The notes below the pieces were generated by a model that saw only the letters and a program-made list of their open reading frames with translations, made no database searches and was not told the DNA's origin. From CAYSRM01 sp964475205 (GTDB lineage: Bacteria > Verrucomicrobiota > Kiritimatiellia > UBA8416 > CAYSRM01): a stretch of DNA of 53,196 nt. Positions 7,701 through 14,089 of this stretch are shown here, piece by piece (position 1 is the first letter of the stretch; every line of letters begins with the position of its first letter). Position numbers and translations under genes: made by a program. Location of the stretch: contig CAYYVQ010000013.1 of NCBI GenBank assembly GCA_964475205.1, positions 1-53,196 of the forward strand, given 5' to 3'.

Positions 7701-8498
7701 CTACTCTTCCCGATCGTTCAAAGTCCAATCGTAGTCGAGGTACTCGATTTCAACCTCCCGTTTTTCAAGGTATCGGTGATTGTCTTTATTCCCAAATTTT
7801 TCAAGGAATTTGAGGACGCCGTTCTTGCCGCCACCGTAGAAGTCTTCATTGAACCACTTGAATATTTCGGAGACGTAATAGACCCCTTTCCCTTTATCCA
7901 GGCGGTTCTTGCGTCTGCCTGCCTTGTTGCGCCCCTTCTGCACCCAGCGCTCGGCTTCCTCCGTCAGTTGCTCATCGAGCTTGTCTCCCCTGTAAGGTTC
8001 CGGCCGCAGCCGGGGGCAGCTCGACGCGCCGCAGACAAGCGCGGCATGGATGCGCGGATCCTTGTGGCGAGGACGGAGAATGTCATGTTCTATTTCGTCC
8101 AGAGAACGAACTTTTCCAGCTATGCGGTAGTCCTTTTGCTTGAAAATATTTTTGCCGAAAAACCGGGCATGGGGCACCTTTTCCGGCAATCCTTCGTCCA
8201 GCAGAACCTGGATAGTGATCGCGTTGTAGGCGTTGATCCAAAATGCCATTCGGTGGTCGTCGCTGGACAGCTCCTTGATGTTGACCGATTCCAGGGACGA
8301 GAGATAATCGAGCAGTTCCTTGTTCCAGTCCTTCTTGATTTCCTGGTAGTCCACCCATCCGTCTTCGCTGACGCTTGCCTCCAGAATGTGTGCCCATGTT
8401 GAATTGTCGACCGAAGCCGCATGCACGTAGGGAGCAGAAGCAACTGCTGTCAGTGCGCCGACTGCCAATTTCAAGGATATGGTTGATAGAAGTCTCAT
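7701..8498 (-). CDS. DUF547 secreted protein
   Basis: A 265-residue protein with a probable Sec signal peptide (hydrophobic to about 20, ending APYVHAAS), so likely periplasmic. It shows the DUF547 pattern: WVDYQEIKKDW, then RMAFWINAYNAITIQVLL, HDILRPRHKDPRIHAALVC and GASSCPRLR. This FWINxYN...HxALVCGxxSCP arrangement is the family core and is reminiscent of a transglutaminase/papain-like fold with C and H, but no reaction is established. The C-terminal part is Lys/Arg/Glu-rich. The start ATG overlaps the DoxX stop by 4 nt (ATGA), so the two are translationally coupled. It stands 54 nt upstream of the flavin reductase. Confidence 0.9.
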   Translation of the reverse strand: MRLLSTISLKLAVGALTAVASAPYVHAASVDNSTWAHILEASVSEDGWVDYQEIKKDWNKELLDYLSSLESVNIKELSSDDHRMAFWINAYNAITIQVLLDEGLPEKVPHARFFGKNIFKQKDYRIAGKVRSLDEIEHDILRPRHKDPRIHAALVCGASSCPRLRPEPYRGDKLDEQLTEEAERWVQKGRNKAGRRKNRLDKGKGVYYVSEIFKWFNEDFYGGGKNGVLKFLEKFGNKDNHRYLEKREVEIEYLDYDWTLNDREE

Positions 8499-8929
8499 GC
8501 CCCGGCCACCTTTTTTGGTTTGGGTTGCTTGGTGAACGATAAAAGCGTATCTTCATCGCGCAGGACATAGAGGGCAACACAAGCTGCCAGCATAGGCCAG
8601 GCGGCATAGAAAAGGATGTTCGATCCGTCGTATGGGTTGAAGTATTGTTTGAATGAACTCAAGGTTGATATGCCGTGTAAGACGAGCGTCAACCCGTACG
8701 TGAAGCGCTTCATAATACCTGCCAGAAACAACACGATTATGATCAACTCAACCGAACCGATGACGTACATGAAAACGTTCCCCAGTCCGTCTATAAAATA
8801 GAAATTTCTGTATACAGATGCGGCATGTTCAGGACGAAGGAATTTGTCCAGAGTCCAAACCAGCATCACTGCGAATACGCTCAACCGCATCAACAGCAGT
8901 GATATCTTCAGTCGGGTTTTATGGTCCAT
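8495..8929 (-). CDS. DoxX-like four-helix membrane protein
   Basis: A 144-residue protein with four predicted membrane segments, beginning LLLMRLSVFAVMLVWTLDKF and continuing with the GSVELIIIVLFLAG helix, typical of the DoxX/DoxD family. The C-terminus is Lys/Pro-rich (QPKPKKVAGA) and probably cytoplasmic. It is the first gene of the minus-strand operon, with AAGGAGA just ahead of the ATG at 8929, and it overlaps the DUF547 gene by 4 nt. DoxX-family proteins are frequent partners (HvfD-like) of HvfA/B/C copper-RiPP loci, which fits the peptide further down the operon. The function is uncertain: quinone-linked or thiosulfate-linked redox in some relatives, a membrane partner in others. Confidence 0.85.
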   Translation of the reverse strand: MDHKTRLKISLLLMRLSVFAVMLVWTLDKFLRPEHAASVYRNFYFIDGLGNVFMYVIGSVELIIIVLFLAGIMKRFTYGLTLVLHGISTLSSFKQYFNPYDGSNILFYAAWPMLAACVALYVLRDEDTLLSFTKQPKPKKVAGA

Positions 8930-9028
8930 CCCGGTCTCCTTCAGTCAAGGATTTCAGTAGAGAATTGCGAAATACCGATTTTAGCAATTCTTGTTCCGAG
9001 CTCGGGGTTCCGTGTCCCGGTTGTTGAA

Positions 9029-9047
9029 CTAACCCGCATTTCTCACA
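9029..9047 (+). repeat. Repeat end, TAACCCGCATTTCTCACA type
   Basis: Solo copy of the end sequence seen at 9349-9376, 10327-10343 and 10364-10392. It reads CTAACCCGCATTTCTCACA, one difference in the core from CCGCATATCTCACA. Confidence 0.65.
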
Positions 9048-9090
9048 CTCCTCCTTCATAAACGTTCCTTAGCACAGCCATTGCAGGCCA

Positions 9091-9150
9091 AAACCGGTTT
9101 GTCCGATCTCGCGGTGTATCTACACAGCGAGAACCCGGACAAAACGGTTT
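9091..9150. repeat. 60-bp imperfect palindrome
   Basis: The left half AAACCGGTTTGTCCG...CTCGC pairs with GCGAG...CGGACAAAACGGTTT. The inner core GCGGTGTA-TC-TACACAGC continues the pairing to a tiny loop. There is no T-tract. The centre resembles the GTAT-N-ATAC centres of the palindromes at 10364-10568 and 28283-28463. Confidence 0.75.
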
Positions 9151-9348
9151 CGACCCACACTGCCAATACTCTGAACCGTCTCTGCTCGAAAAAGTGTGAT
9201 TAATACGGGCTCAGAACACGGACGACTCGTGTGAAAGCCATTTCGTTATCAACGATTTCATTTGATTCGCGTTATCATCTTTATGAACATACCTTGACAA
9301 CGAAGCGACAACCATCAGGGAAAACCTGAACACGCCGTACGATTTTGC

Positions 9349-9376
9349 TTAGCCCGCATATCTAACAAAATTCCTG
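9349..9376 (+). repeat. Repeat end, TTAGCCCGCATATCTAACA type
   Basis: Second solo copy of the dispersed end, followed by AAATTCCTGCTGCGGGCGCGG. The continuation resembles that after the copies at 10364 (AATTCCTGTTGCTAGCGCGG) and 38265 (CTGCTGCGAGCGCGG). Confidence 0.65.
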
Positions 9377-9476
9377 CTGCGGGCGCGGCGAAAAAGTATA
9401 ATCTTCGAGCTCACAGAATATTACTGAATAGAAAGCGGTTGTTTTTTTTACCAGATGCGCGCCGAATTCACCGCAT

Positions 9477-10289
9477 CTACTGCGTTTCCAGGAAAGATTT
9501 CTCCAGCTCCTTGTTGCGCGTACCGCCAAGTTCAAGCGAACGGGCGTAGTGCTTTTTTGCCGCAGCTTTATCCGGGTCTTTTTTCTGAAGCTGGACAAGC
9601 GCCATATTATAATGCGGTTCGGCAATGGATGGGTCTATTTTTATTGCTTTTTTTAAGGCCGACTCTGCGTCCGACGGCCTGTTGGCTCCTGCGTATGCGG
9701 CGGCCAGCGCGACGTACGCTTGAGCCATGTCCGGCGATTCTTCTGTCAGGGGTTCAAGCAGAAGGATTGCGTTCTGGAATTTTTCCATACGACAGTGGAT
9801 CACTCCCAGCATGAACCTTGTTTGTATATGGTCAGGATGAGCCTGCATGTTTTCAAGAAGAAGATCGTAAGCTGCCTTGATCTGTCCGTCATTGAGCAGT
9901 TTCATTGCCATGGCGCAAGGTTGTTTTCTGCGGGCTTCGATCTGTATTTTTGTGTTTGAAGGCCCGGTTGACATTCTTCCTGAATCAATTTCTTTTTTAA
10001 GCGCTTCGATCTGTTCTCCGCAATAGCGCCGCCGGAATTTTGTCAGCGCAGGCTTCCAGTTAGGGTGCAGATCATTGAATTCAGAGTAAGCGTTAAGGGC
10101 CTTGCCGTAAATTTCTATTGCTTCGGCGTATAACCCGTTGTCGCGCGCTTTATCTGCCTCCGCGAGCATATCGGATGCGTTCTGAAACTGTGCCCGGGGG
10201 GAATCAGGGACTGTTCCGGGCATGGTCTGAGAATACGCATGCAGAGGGAGCAAAAGCAGCAATTGTATTGTAATTGTGAAAGTTTTCAT
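9477..10289 (-). CDS. Exported TPR-repeat protein
   Basis: About 270 residues from the ATG at 10289, which has CGGAG ahead of it. The longer frame to 10337 would bury the signal peptide, so it is rejected. The N-terminus is a Sec signal peptide (MKTFTITIQLLLLLPLHAYSQ). The body contains several tetratricopeptide units: ADKARDNGLYAEAIEIYGKAL near 40-60, then LNDGQIKAAYDLLLENMQAHPD, FMLGVIHCRMEKFQNAILLLEPL, AYVALAAAYAGANRPSDAESALKKAIKIDPS and AEPHYNMALVQLQKK. TPR arrays mediate protein contacts, so it is likely a periplasmic or outer-membrane-associated scaffold. It is divergently placed from the GspL/GspM pair and may assist it, which is inference. The 3' flank carries the repeat ends. Confidence 0.85.
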   Translation of the reverse strand: MKTFTITIQLLLLLPLHAYSQTMPGTVPDSPRAQFQNASDMLAEADKARDNGLYAEAIEIYGKALNAYSEFNDLHPNWKPALTKFRRRYCGEQIEALKKEIDSGRMSTGPSNTKIQIEARRKQPCAMAMKLLNDGQIKAAYDLLLENMQAHPDHIQTRFMLGVIHCRMEKFQNAILLLEPLTEESPDMAQAYVALAAAYAGANRPSDAESALKKAIKIDPSIAEPHYNMALVQLQKKDPDKAAAKKHYARSLELGGTRNKELEKSFLETQ

Positions 10290-10326
10290 AAAACTCCGGC
10301 TGAACAGACATCTTTTCGTGAAGGTC

Positions 10327-10343
10327 TTAACCCGCATATCTCA
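10327..10343 (+). repeat. Repeat end, TTAACCCGCATATCTCA
   Basis: Direct copy of the end that opens the element at 10364, only 21 nt upstream of it, so two ends lie in tandem. Confidence 0.7.
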
Positions 10344-10363
10344 TACTTTTCCTGCGGAAACGC

Positions 10364-10568
10364 TTAACCCGCATATCTCACAGAATTCCTGTTGCTAGCG
10401 CGGATAGCGCCACTGCGAGGGCACGAAGTGGCAAAATGCCAGATTGCAGTATGTCTATACGGCTGTTCCGGCATTTTACCAGTTCGCACCCCCGCAGCAG
10501 CACTTTCCACGCTCTTCCGCCAGATGGCGGACAGGCTACTACGAAATCCTGTGAGATATGCGAGCTAA
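10364..10568. repeat. 205-bp MITE-like palindromic element
   Basis: The left end TTAACCCGCATATCTCACAG and the right end (reverse complement TTAGCTCGCATATCTCACAG) are inverted repeats that continue about 25 bp (GAATTCC / GATTTC). The inside is a further imperfect palindrome: GTGGCAAAATGCC pairs with GGCATTTTACC around a GTATGTCTATAC centre. No ORF of its own. A non-autonomous mobile or REP-like element is the best reading. It occupies most of the 461-nt gap between the TPR and GspL-like genes (10290-10750), and any gspL promoter must sit in the remaining ~180 nt. Confidence 0.75.
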
Positions 10569-10750
10569 TGGCAATATAAACTAATTTCATACTTTAATTG
10601 TAGTCTTTTTTTGCATTGCCCGAAAAATCCATTTGTCCCGGATAGTAAAAACTTGGCCAACGGCACTTTTTTGGATACAACAGGAGTTAAGTGTCAACTG
10701 GCCGGGCAAATGCATGACCCGGCAGCTTAACCTGGAGCGGCTCGCATAAA

Positions 10751-12199
10751 ATGGCAGATAGCAGAAAAGATTTGTCCGGCGCAAAACAGCGCTGGGTGGC
10801 CGGCAGTCTTGCGGATTTTGGTCTTCCTTCTGAGGAGGGCGGGACTGAATCAGGTTTTGTTGTCTACAGTTGTTTGCGCACAAGGCAGGGAATAAGGACT
10901 GAACCCGTTCCACTCGCCGAAGCGCTTCCTTTTGACGAAAACACCGCAGTGACCGGATTTGTAAACGTGCGCGAATCGGTAACATGCAGGCTTGAGGCTC
11001 CTTTTGAAAAACAGAGCAAGGCCGAGAAAGTCCTTCCTACGTTGCTCGACATCAGATTACCGTTTCCCGTGGAGGAATGTGTTTACGTCTTTACCGGATA
11101 CAGGCAGGAAGATGAAGGCACGTCCGCCCTTGGGGTAGCAGCACGGAACCTTGACATTGAGGCAAGGCTTGATGCTTTGACAGATGCCGGAATCGATCCG
11201 CTTATAATTGATCACGAAGGTCTCGCATTATGGACCCAGAGTATTATTGAGCGTCCTGATACAGATGACCGCCATATAAGGGCAGTTGTGCAAATGGGCT
11301 TCCGTAACTGGACTCTTGTTCTCGGCAACGGGTCAGCCTATCTGGGCTCGTATAACATTCGTCCCTATGATCTGGCGCATGTTCGAAGGATTTTAAAGGC
11401 CACTGTTGCCATGCTGAAGAAGTCCGGCCGTTTGGACCAGACTTCTGCCGGTTTGCCTGTTGATCCGGAGACTTCTGTTCCCGTTAAGATATTATTATGC
11501 GGCTGGGGCGCCGGCCGGCAGGAAGATGTTGAACGGTTTACGCGGGAGTCGGGTGTTGACGGGGCTTCGGTTGAAGTACTGGATCAACCTGAGACCTTTC
11601 TTGTTCGCGGCCTTGCGCAGCGTTCTTTCGAGGAAGGTCCGCTTCGCTGCAACCTCAGGCAAGGAGAGTTCGAGCATCCTGCGGTGGCGGAAAAGGTTGT
11701 GGCCAGGGCCTGGGCCGCGGGCGCGGTGACGGTATTGGCCGGGGCTCTCCTCTGTGGAGCCAACATTGCCGTATCCAGACTTGCAGCAGAGCGGGAAAGC
11801 GCCATGGATTCGAAACTTATGTCCATGCGCAACGAACTTGCGGGATACAGTATTGACACTCTGAAAGGGATTGATGCCCAGAAAAAGGTAAGATCCGAAA
11901 CCATGGATCGAATGCTCAAACTTGAGCCGTTTTTGAGGATGAAAAGGCGCGCATCTTTACGCCCGGTTTTACATGCTGTGACTGAACTCGCTTCAGAAAA
12001 GGATCTTGAATACCAGTTGTTAACAATCGCAGAAGACTCTGTTCAAATCGAGGGCGTCGCCCCTTCTATTGCCGCCGTGCGGTCTTTGCGGGAGTACCTG
12101 GAAAGCAAAGGTTATCAGGCGGAGTTACGTGAAAAAGCCGCAGACCTCGAAGGCGACAGGTTCGGGTTTATTTTGAATGATTACGGGGAGAGACGATAA
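10751..12199 (+). CDS. gspL: GspL-like type II secretion/type IV pilus assembly protein
   Basis: A 482-residue inner-membrane protein with GspL architecture. The cytoplasmic N-terminal region (1-~315) has an actin-like ATPase-fold pattern, e.g. LGVAARNLDIEARLDALTDAGIDPLIIDHEGLALW (PilM/GspL-like). The juxtamembrane hallmark CNLRQGEFEHP (300-310) corresponds to GspL's NLxQGxF box. A single membrane helix lies at ~319-341, followed by a coiled, periplasmic ferredoxin-like tail of ~140 residues. GspL anchors the secretion ATPase GspE in complex with GspM. The next gene overlaps by one base (TAATG) and is GspM-like, which supports the call. No other secretion genes (GspD, E, F, G) are in the window, so the rest must be elsewhere. 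The start ATG at 10751 has GGAG 14 nt upstream. Confidence 0.8.
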   Translation: MADSRKDLSGAKQRWVAGSLADFGLPSEEGGTESGFVVYSCLRTRQGIRTEPVPLAEALPFDENTAVTGFVNVRESVTCRLEAPFEKQSKAEKVLPTLLDIRLPFPVEECVYVFTGYRQEDEGTSALGVAARNLDIEARLDALTDAGIDPLIIDHEGLALWTQSIIERPDTDDRHIRAVVQMGFRNWTLVLGNGSAYLGSYNIRPYDLAHVRRILKATVAMLKKSGRLDQTSAGLPVDPETSVPVKILLCGWGAGRQEDVERFTRESGVDGASVEVLDQPETFLVRGLAQRSFEEGPLRCNLRQGEFEHPAVAEKVVARAWAAGAVTVLAGALLCGANIAVSRLAAERESAMDSKLMSMRNELAGYSIDTLKGIDAQKKVRSETMDRMLKLEPFLRMKRRASLRPVLHAVTELASEKDLEYQLLTIAEDSVQIEGVAPSIAAVRSLREYLESKGYQAELREKAADLEGDRFGFILNDYGERR

Positions 12200-12720
12200 T
12201 GCGCAACAGGTTATATGTTATTGCCACCTTGTGGGCGCTTGGGGTTGTGCTTGTTCTGGCAGGTTTGTTCCTGACGATTGGAACCCCGGGCAGGCTTGGA
12301 CGGATTGCAGCCAGGATTGAAGAGAAACGGGGATATCTTGAAGAACTTCGGCAACTGGAGCAGAAAATTGCGCCTTATCTTGATGCCAAAGCAATGATCA
12401 ATGGGTTTGAAGAGACTGAACCTGTGCCGCTTGAAGATATTGCCGCACAAGTTGTTGAAACCGACGAAAATCCACAGGTAAGATCTGTCGACAGCAAAGA
12501 AATTGACGATTGGGCGCTGATAAGAAAAGAGGTTGCTCTGAATGATCTGCCTGTTTCGGAGATTTTTGCAGCAATAGAAGCGGCGGAAAATTCAGGATTC
12601 AGAGCCAGAGAGCTCTACAGGCCCTCATGGGCGCTGGTCAGGTGCGCAATAAGCTCTCCTGGAACCCGTTCAGGATGGGGACGGGCATCGCTTGTATTTG
12701 AAACCATTGCCGGGAAGTAG
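12199..12720 (+). CDS. GspM/PilO-like membrane protein
   Basis: A 173-residue bitopic protein. The N-terminal membrane helix (about 7-27, YVIATLWALGVVLVLAGLFL) is followed by a short coiled segment (ARIEEKRGYLEELRQLEQKI) and a small alpha/beta domain, as in GspM and PilO. Its start overlaps the gspL stop (TAATG), so it is coupled to it. In type II secretion, GspM and GspL form the inner-membrane platform. Sequence conservation in this family is weak, so the call rests largely on topology and context. An ordinary membrane-anchored protein specific to this locus is the alternative. Confidence 0.65.
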   Translation: MRNRLYVIATLWALGVVLVLAGLFLTIGTPGRLGRIAARIEEKRGYLEELRQLEQKIAPYLDAKAMINGFEETEPVPLEDIAAQVVETDENPQVRSVDSKEIDDWALIRKEVALNDLPVSEIFAAIEAAENSGFRARELYRPSWALVRCAISSPGTRSGWGRASLVFETIAGK

Positions 12721-12758
12721 GCAGAGGAAGAAGGCGGCAAGAGGAAAGGAGATTGATT

Positions 12759-13274
12759 ATGTCTTTAATGAAACAGATTAAACAGCGGTATTCAGTCAGG
12801 AATTATAATTCGAGGAAGGTTGAAAAAGACAAACTCTGCACTGTGCTGGAAGCCGCAAGACTGGCTCCTTCGGCCAAGAACATGCAGGAATGGCGGTTTG
12901 TAGTTGTACAGGATGCCGCCATGATCGAAAAGCTCCAGGTTGCCGCCAATAACCAGTCTTTTGTCGGGGAAGCGCCCGTAGTTATTGTTTGTTGTGCAAC
13001 ACAGACTGATTATGTCATGAGGTGCGGGCAGACCGCTTACCCGGTGGATGTGGCCATAGCTATGGAACACATGGCGCTTCAGGCTGTTGAAGAGGGTCTG
13101 GGCACATGCTGGATAGGGTCGTTTTTTGAAGACCAGGTCAAATCAATACTCGGAATCCCGGACGACATTCGTGTTGTCGAGTTGATGACTCTTGGTTACC
13201 CTGCCGGGGATTCAAAACCGGCAAACAGGCTCCCCCTGGACAAAATAGTCTGCTATGACACGTGGCAGTTTTAA
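12759..13274 (+). CDS. Nitroreductase family protein
   Basis: A 171-residue FMN-dependent nitroreductase-fold protein. It starts at the ATG at 12759 with AAGGAG (12746-12751) at good spacing; an upstream TTG at 12753 is not needed. It has the N-terminal FMN-phosphate block (QRYSVRNYNSRKV, resembling RRSxRxF), LEAARLAPSAKNMQEWRFVVV, and GLGTCWIGSF. The size is that of small nitroreductases that bind FMN and use NAD(P)H to reduce nitro, quinone or flavin substrates. The substrate cannot be inferred. The Cys residues (ATQTDYVMRCGQ, VCC) are not a cluster motif. It stands alone, followed within 15 nt by the 17-bp perfect inverted repeat at 13288-13386. Confidence 0.9.
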   Translation: MSLMKQIKQRYSVRNYNSRKVEKDKLCTVLEAARLAPSAKNMQEWRFVVVQDAAMIEKLQVAANNQSFVGEAPVVIVCCATQTDYVMRCGQTAYPVDVAIAMEHMALQAVEEGLGTCWIGSFFEDQVKSILGIPDDIRVVELMTLGYPAGDSKPANRLPLDKIVCYDTWQF

Positions 13275-13287
13275 CCTATATACGGCA

Positions 13288-13386
13288 CTTGAAATTCGGG
13301 AAGCGATGTATATTATTACAAATAAGGAGTTTACAATTTATTGCGCCCCCACCCAAAGGGTGCGGGCGAGCTTCCCGAATTTCAAG
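13288..13386. repeat. Perfect 17-bp inverted repeat with structured loop
   Basis: CTTGAAATTCGGGAAGC (13288-13304) and its exact reverse complement GCTTCCCGAATTTCAAG (13370-13386) enclose 65 nt. A smaller hairpin lies inside (GCGCCCCCACCC...GGGTGCGGGCG). It begins 13 nt past the nitroreductase stop. No T-tract follows, so a classical terminator is not supported. It could be a small structured RNA, an mRNA 3'-end stabiliser or a repeat element. Confidence 0.8.
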
Positions 13387-13395
13387 CCGCAAGGG

Positions 13396-13492
13396 GTTGC
13401 CGATTTCACTGCATCTGCTTCGTTCTGAGGTCTTCGGCATAGTTACTATAGCCGAAAACCTCACGCCTTGCAGCTACAGCAAACTCGGCAAC
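13396..13492. repeat. 97-bp imperfect palindrome, same style as other elements
   Basis: GTTGCCGA (13396-13403) pairs with TCGGCAAC (13485-13492). The pairing continues imperfectly inward through TTTCACTGCATCTGC against GCTACAGCAAA to GAGGTCTTCGGCATAG / CTATAGCCGAAAACCTC, around a 3-nt TTA loop. The centre GGCATAG-TTA-CTATAGCC resembles the other palindrome centres in the window. Likely a member of the same dispersed family. Confidence 0.75.
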
Positions 13493-13504
13493 TGCCGTTT
13501 CTAG

Positions 13505-13528
13505 GTTAAATTTTCTTCTTGTGAATAA
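13505..13528 (+). repeat. Dispersed 24-mer (GTTAAATTTTCTTCTTGTGA...)
   Basis: Matches 23 of 24 bases with 205-228 next to the GxxExxY cassette. In both places it ends in GTGAATAA, so this is a shared dispersed motif rather than chance. Confidence 0.7.
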
Positions 13529-13534
13529 AAAAGG

Positions 13535-13957
13535 TTAGCGGTTAACGGCAGCAGAAAGTTTGATTTCGCATCCGGCAAGCGCTTTTGAAACAGGGCAGTC
13601 GTCCTTTGCCTCATGAGCATGTTTGCGGAATGTATCTTCATCGATGCCTGGAACCCTTGCGTTTACATCCAGTTCTATAGAGGGTATTGCAAATCCTTCG
13701 CCTGATGGTTCGAGGTGTACTTTGGCCTCTGTTTCAATGCTTTCAGGCGTGTATCCGGCTTCCGAGAGCCCCAGGGAGAGAGCCATGGAAAAGCATCCGG
13801 CGTGCGCCGCTGCAATAAGTTCTTCCGGGTTGGTTCCTTCGGCTTCTTCGAATCTCGATGCGAATGAATAAGGTTTTTCTTCGTTGCCAATCCGGATTAT
13901 TCCTTGCCCTTCCTTCAGGTTCCCGTCCCATTTTGCTGACGCTTTTCTAGTGGCCAT
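13535..13957 (-). CDS. OsmC-family peroxiredoxin
   Basis: A 140-residue OsmC/Ohr-fold thiol peroxidase. The peroxidatic Cys is in AAHAGCFSMAL (C55) and the resolving Cys in DDCPVSKAL (C121), the two-Cys pattern of OsmC. The N-terminus, SAKWDGNLKEGQGII, is the family's first beta-hairpin, and NPEELIAAAHAGCF matches the OsmC consensus closely. It detoxifies organic hydroperoxides using lipoyl or thiol reductants in known members. The start is the ATG at 13957, preceded by AAGGAGGA, within a longer frame that opens at 13975. Monocistronic; the next gene, recN, is on the same strand but 132 nt upstream. Confidence 0.93.
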   Translation of the reverse strand: MATRKASAKWDGNLKEGQGIIRIGNEEKPYSFASRFEEAEGTNPEELIAAAHAGCFSMALSLGLSEAGYTPESIETEAKVHLEPSGEGFAIPSIELDVNARVPGIDEDTFRKHAHEAKDDCPVSKALAGCEIKLSAAVNR

Positions 13958-14089
13958 GATTTCCTCCTTTTTCATCTATTATGCCGATAGAGAAAAAACC
14001 CGCAATCAGGTGATGCCGTAGAAATTGCGGACAATTCCCTTACATCTGCGGGCTAATACTGCGCGAACAGGATCTGCTGGTTTACAGTG

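Larger units (their letters stand above)
8930..9476. other. Non-coding gap with repeat ends and a palindrome
   Basis: This is the upstream region of the DoxX-led operon and the downstream region of the TPR gene. It holds a solo CTAACCCGCATTTCTCACA end (9029-9047), a 60-bp palindrome (9091-9150) and another repeat end (9349-9376). No reading frame with coding character was found. The operon promoter should lie close to 8940-9020, but no convincing pair of promoter hexamers stands out. Confidence 0.6.

Noticed and set aside
9029..10570. CRISPR array made of the repeated CCGCATATCTCACA units
   Set aside because: Copies are irregularly spaced, partly inverted and diverged, with no uniform spacers or cas genes.
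10569..10721. Start-less reading frame upstream of the GspL-like gene
   Set aside because: It opens after a stop without ATG/GTG/TTG in a sensible place and overlaps the repeat-rich gap; not supportable as a gene.
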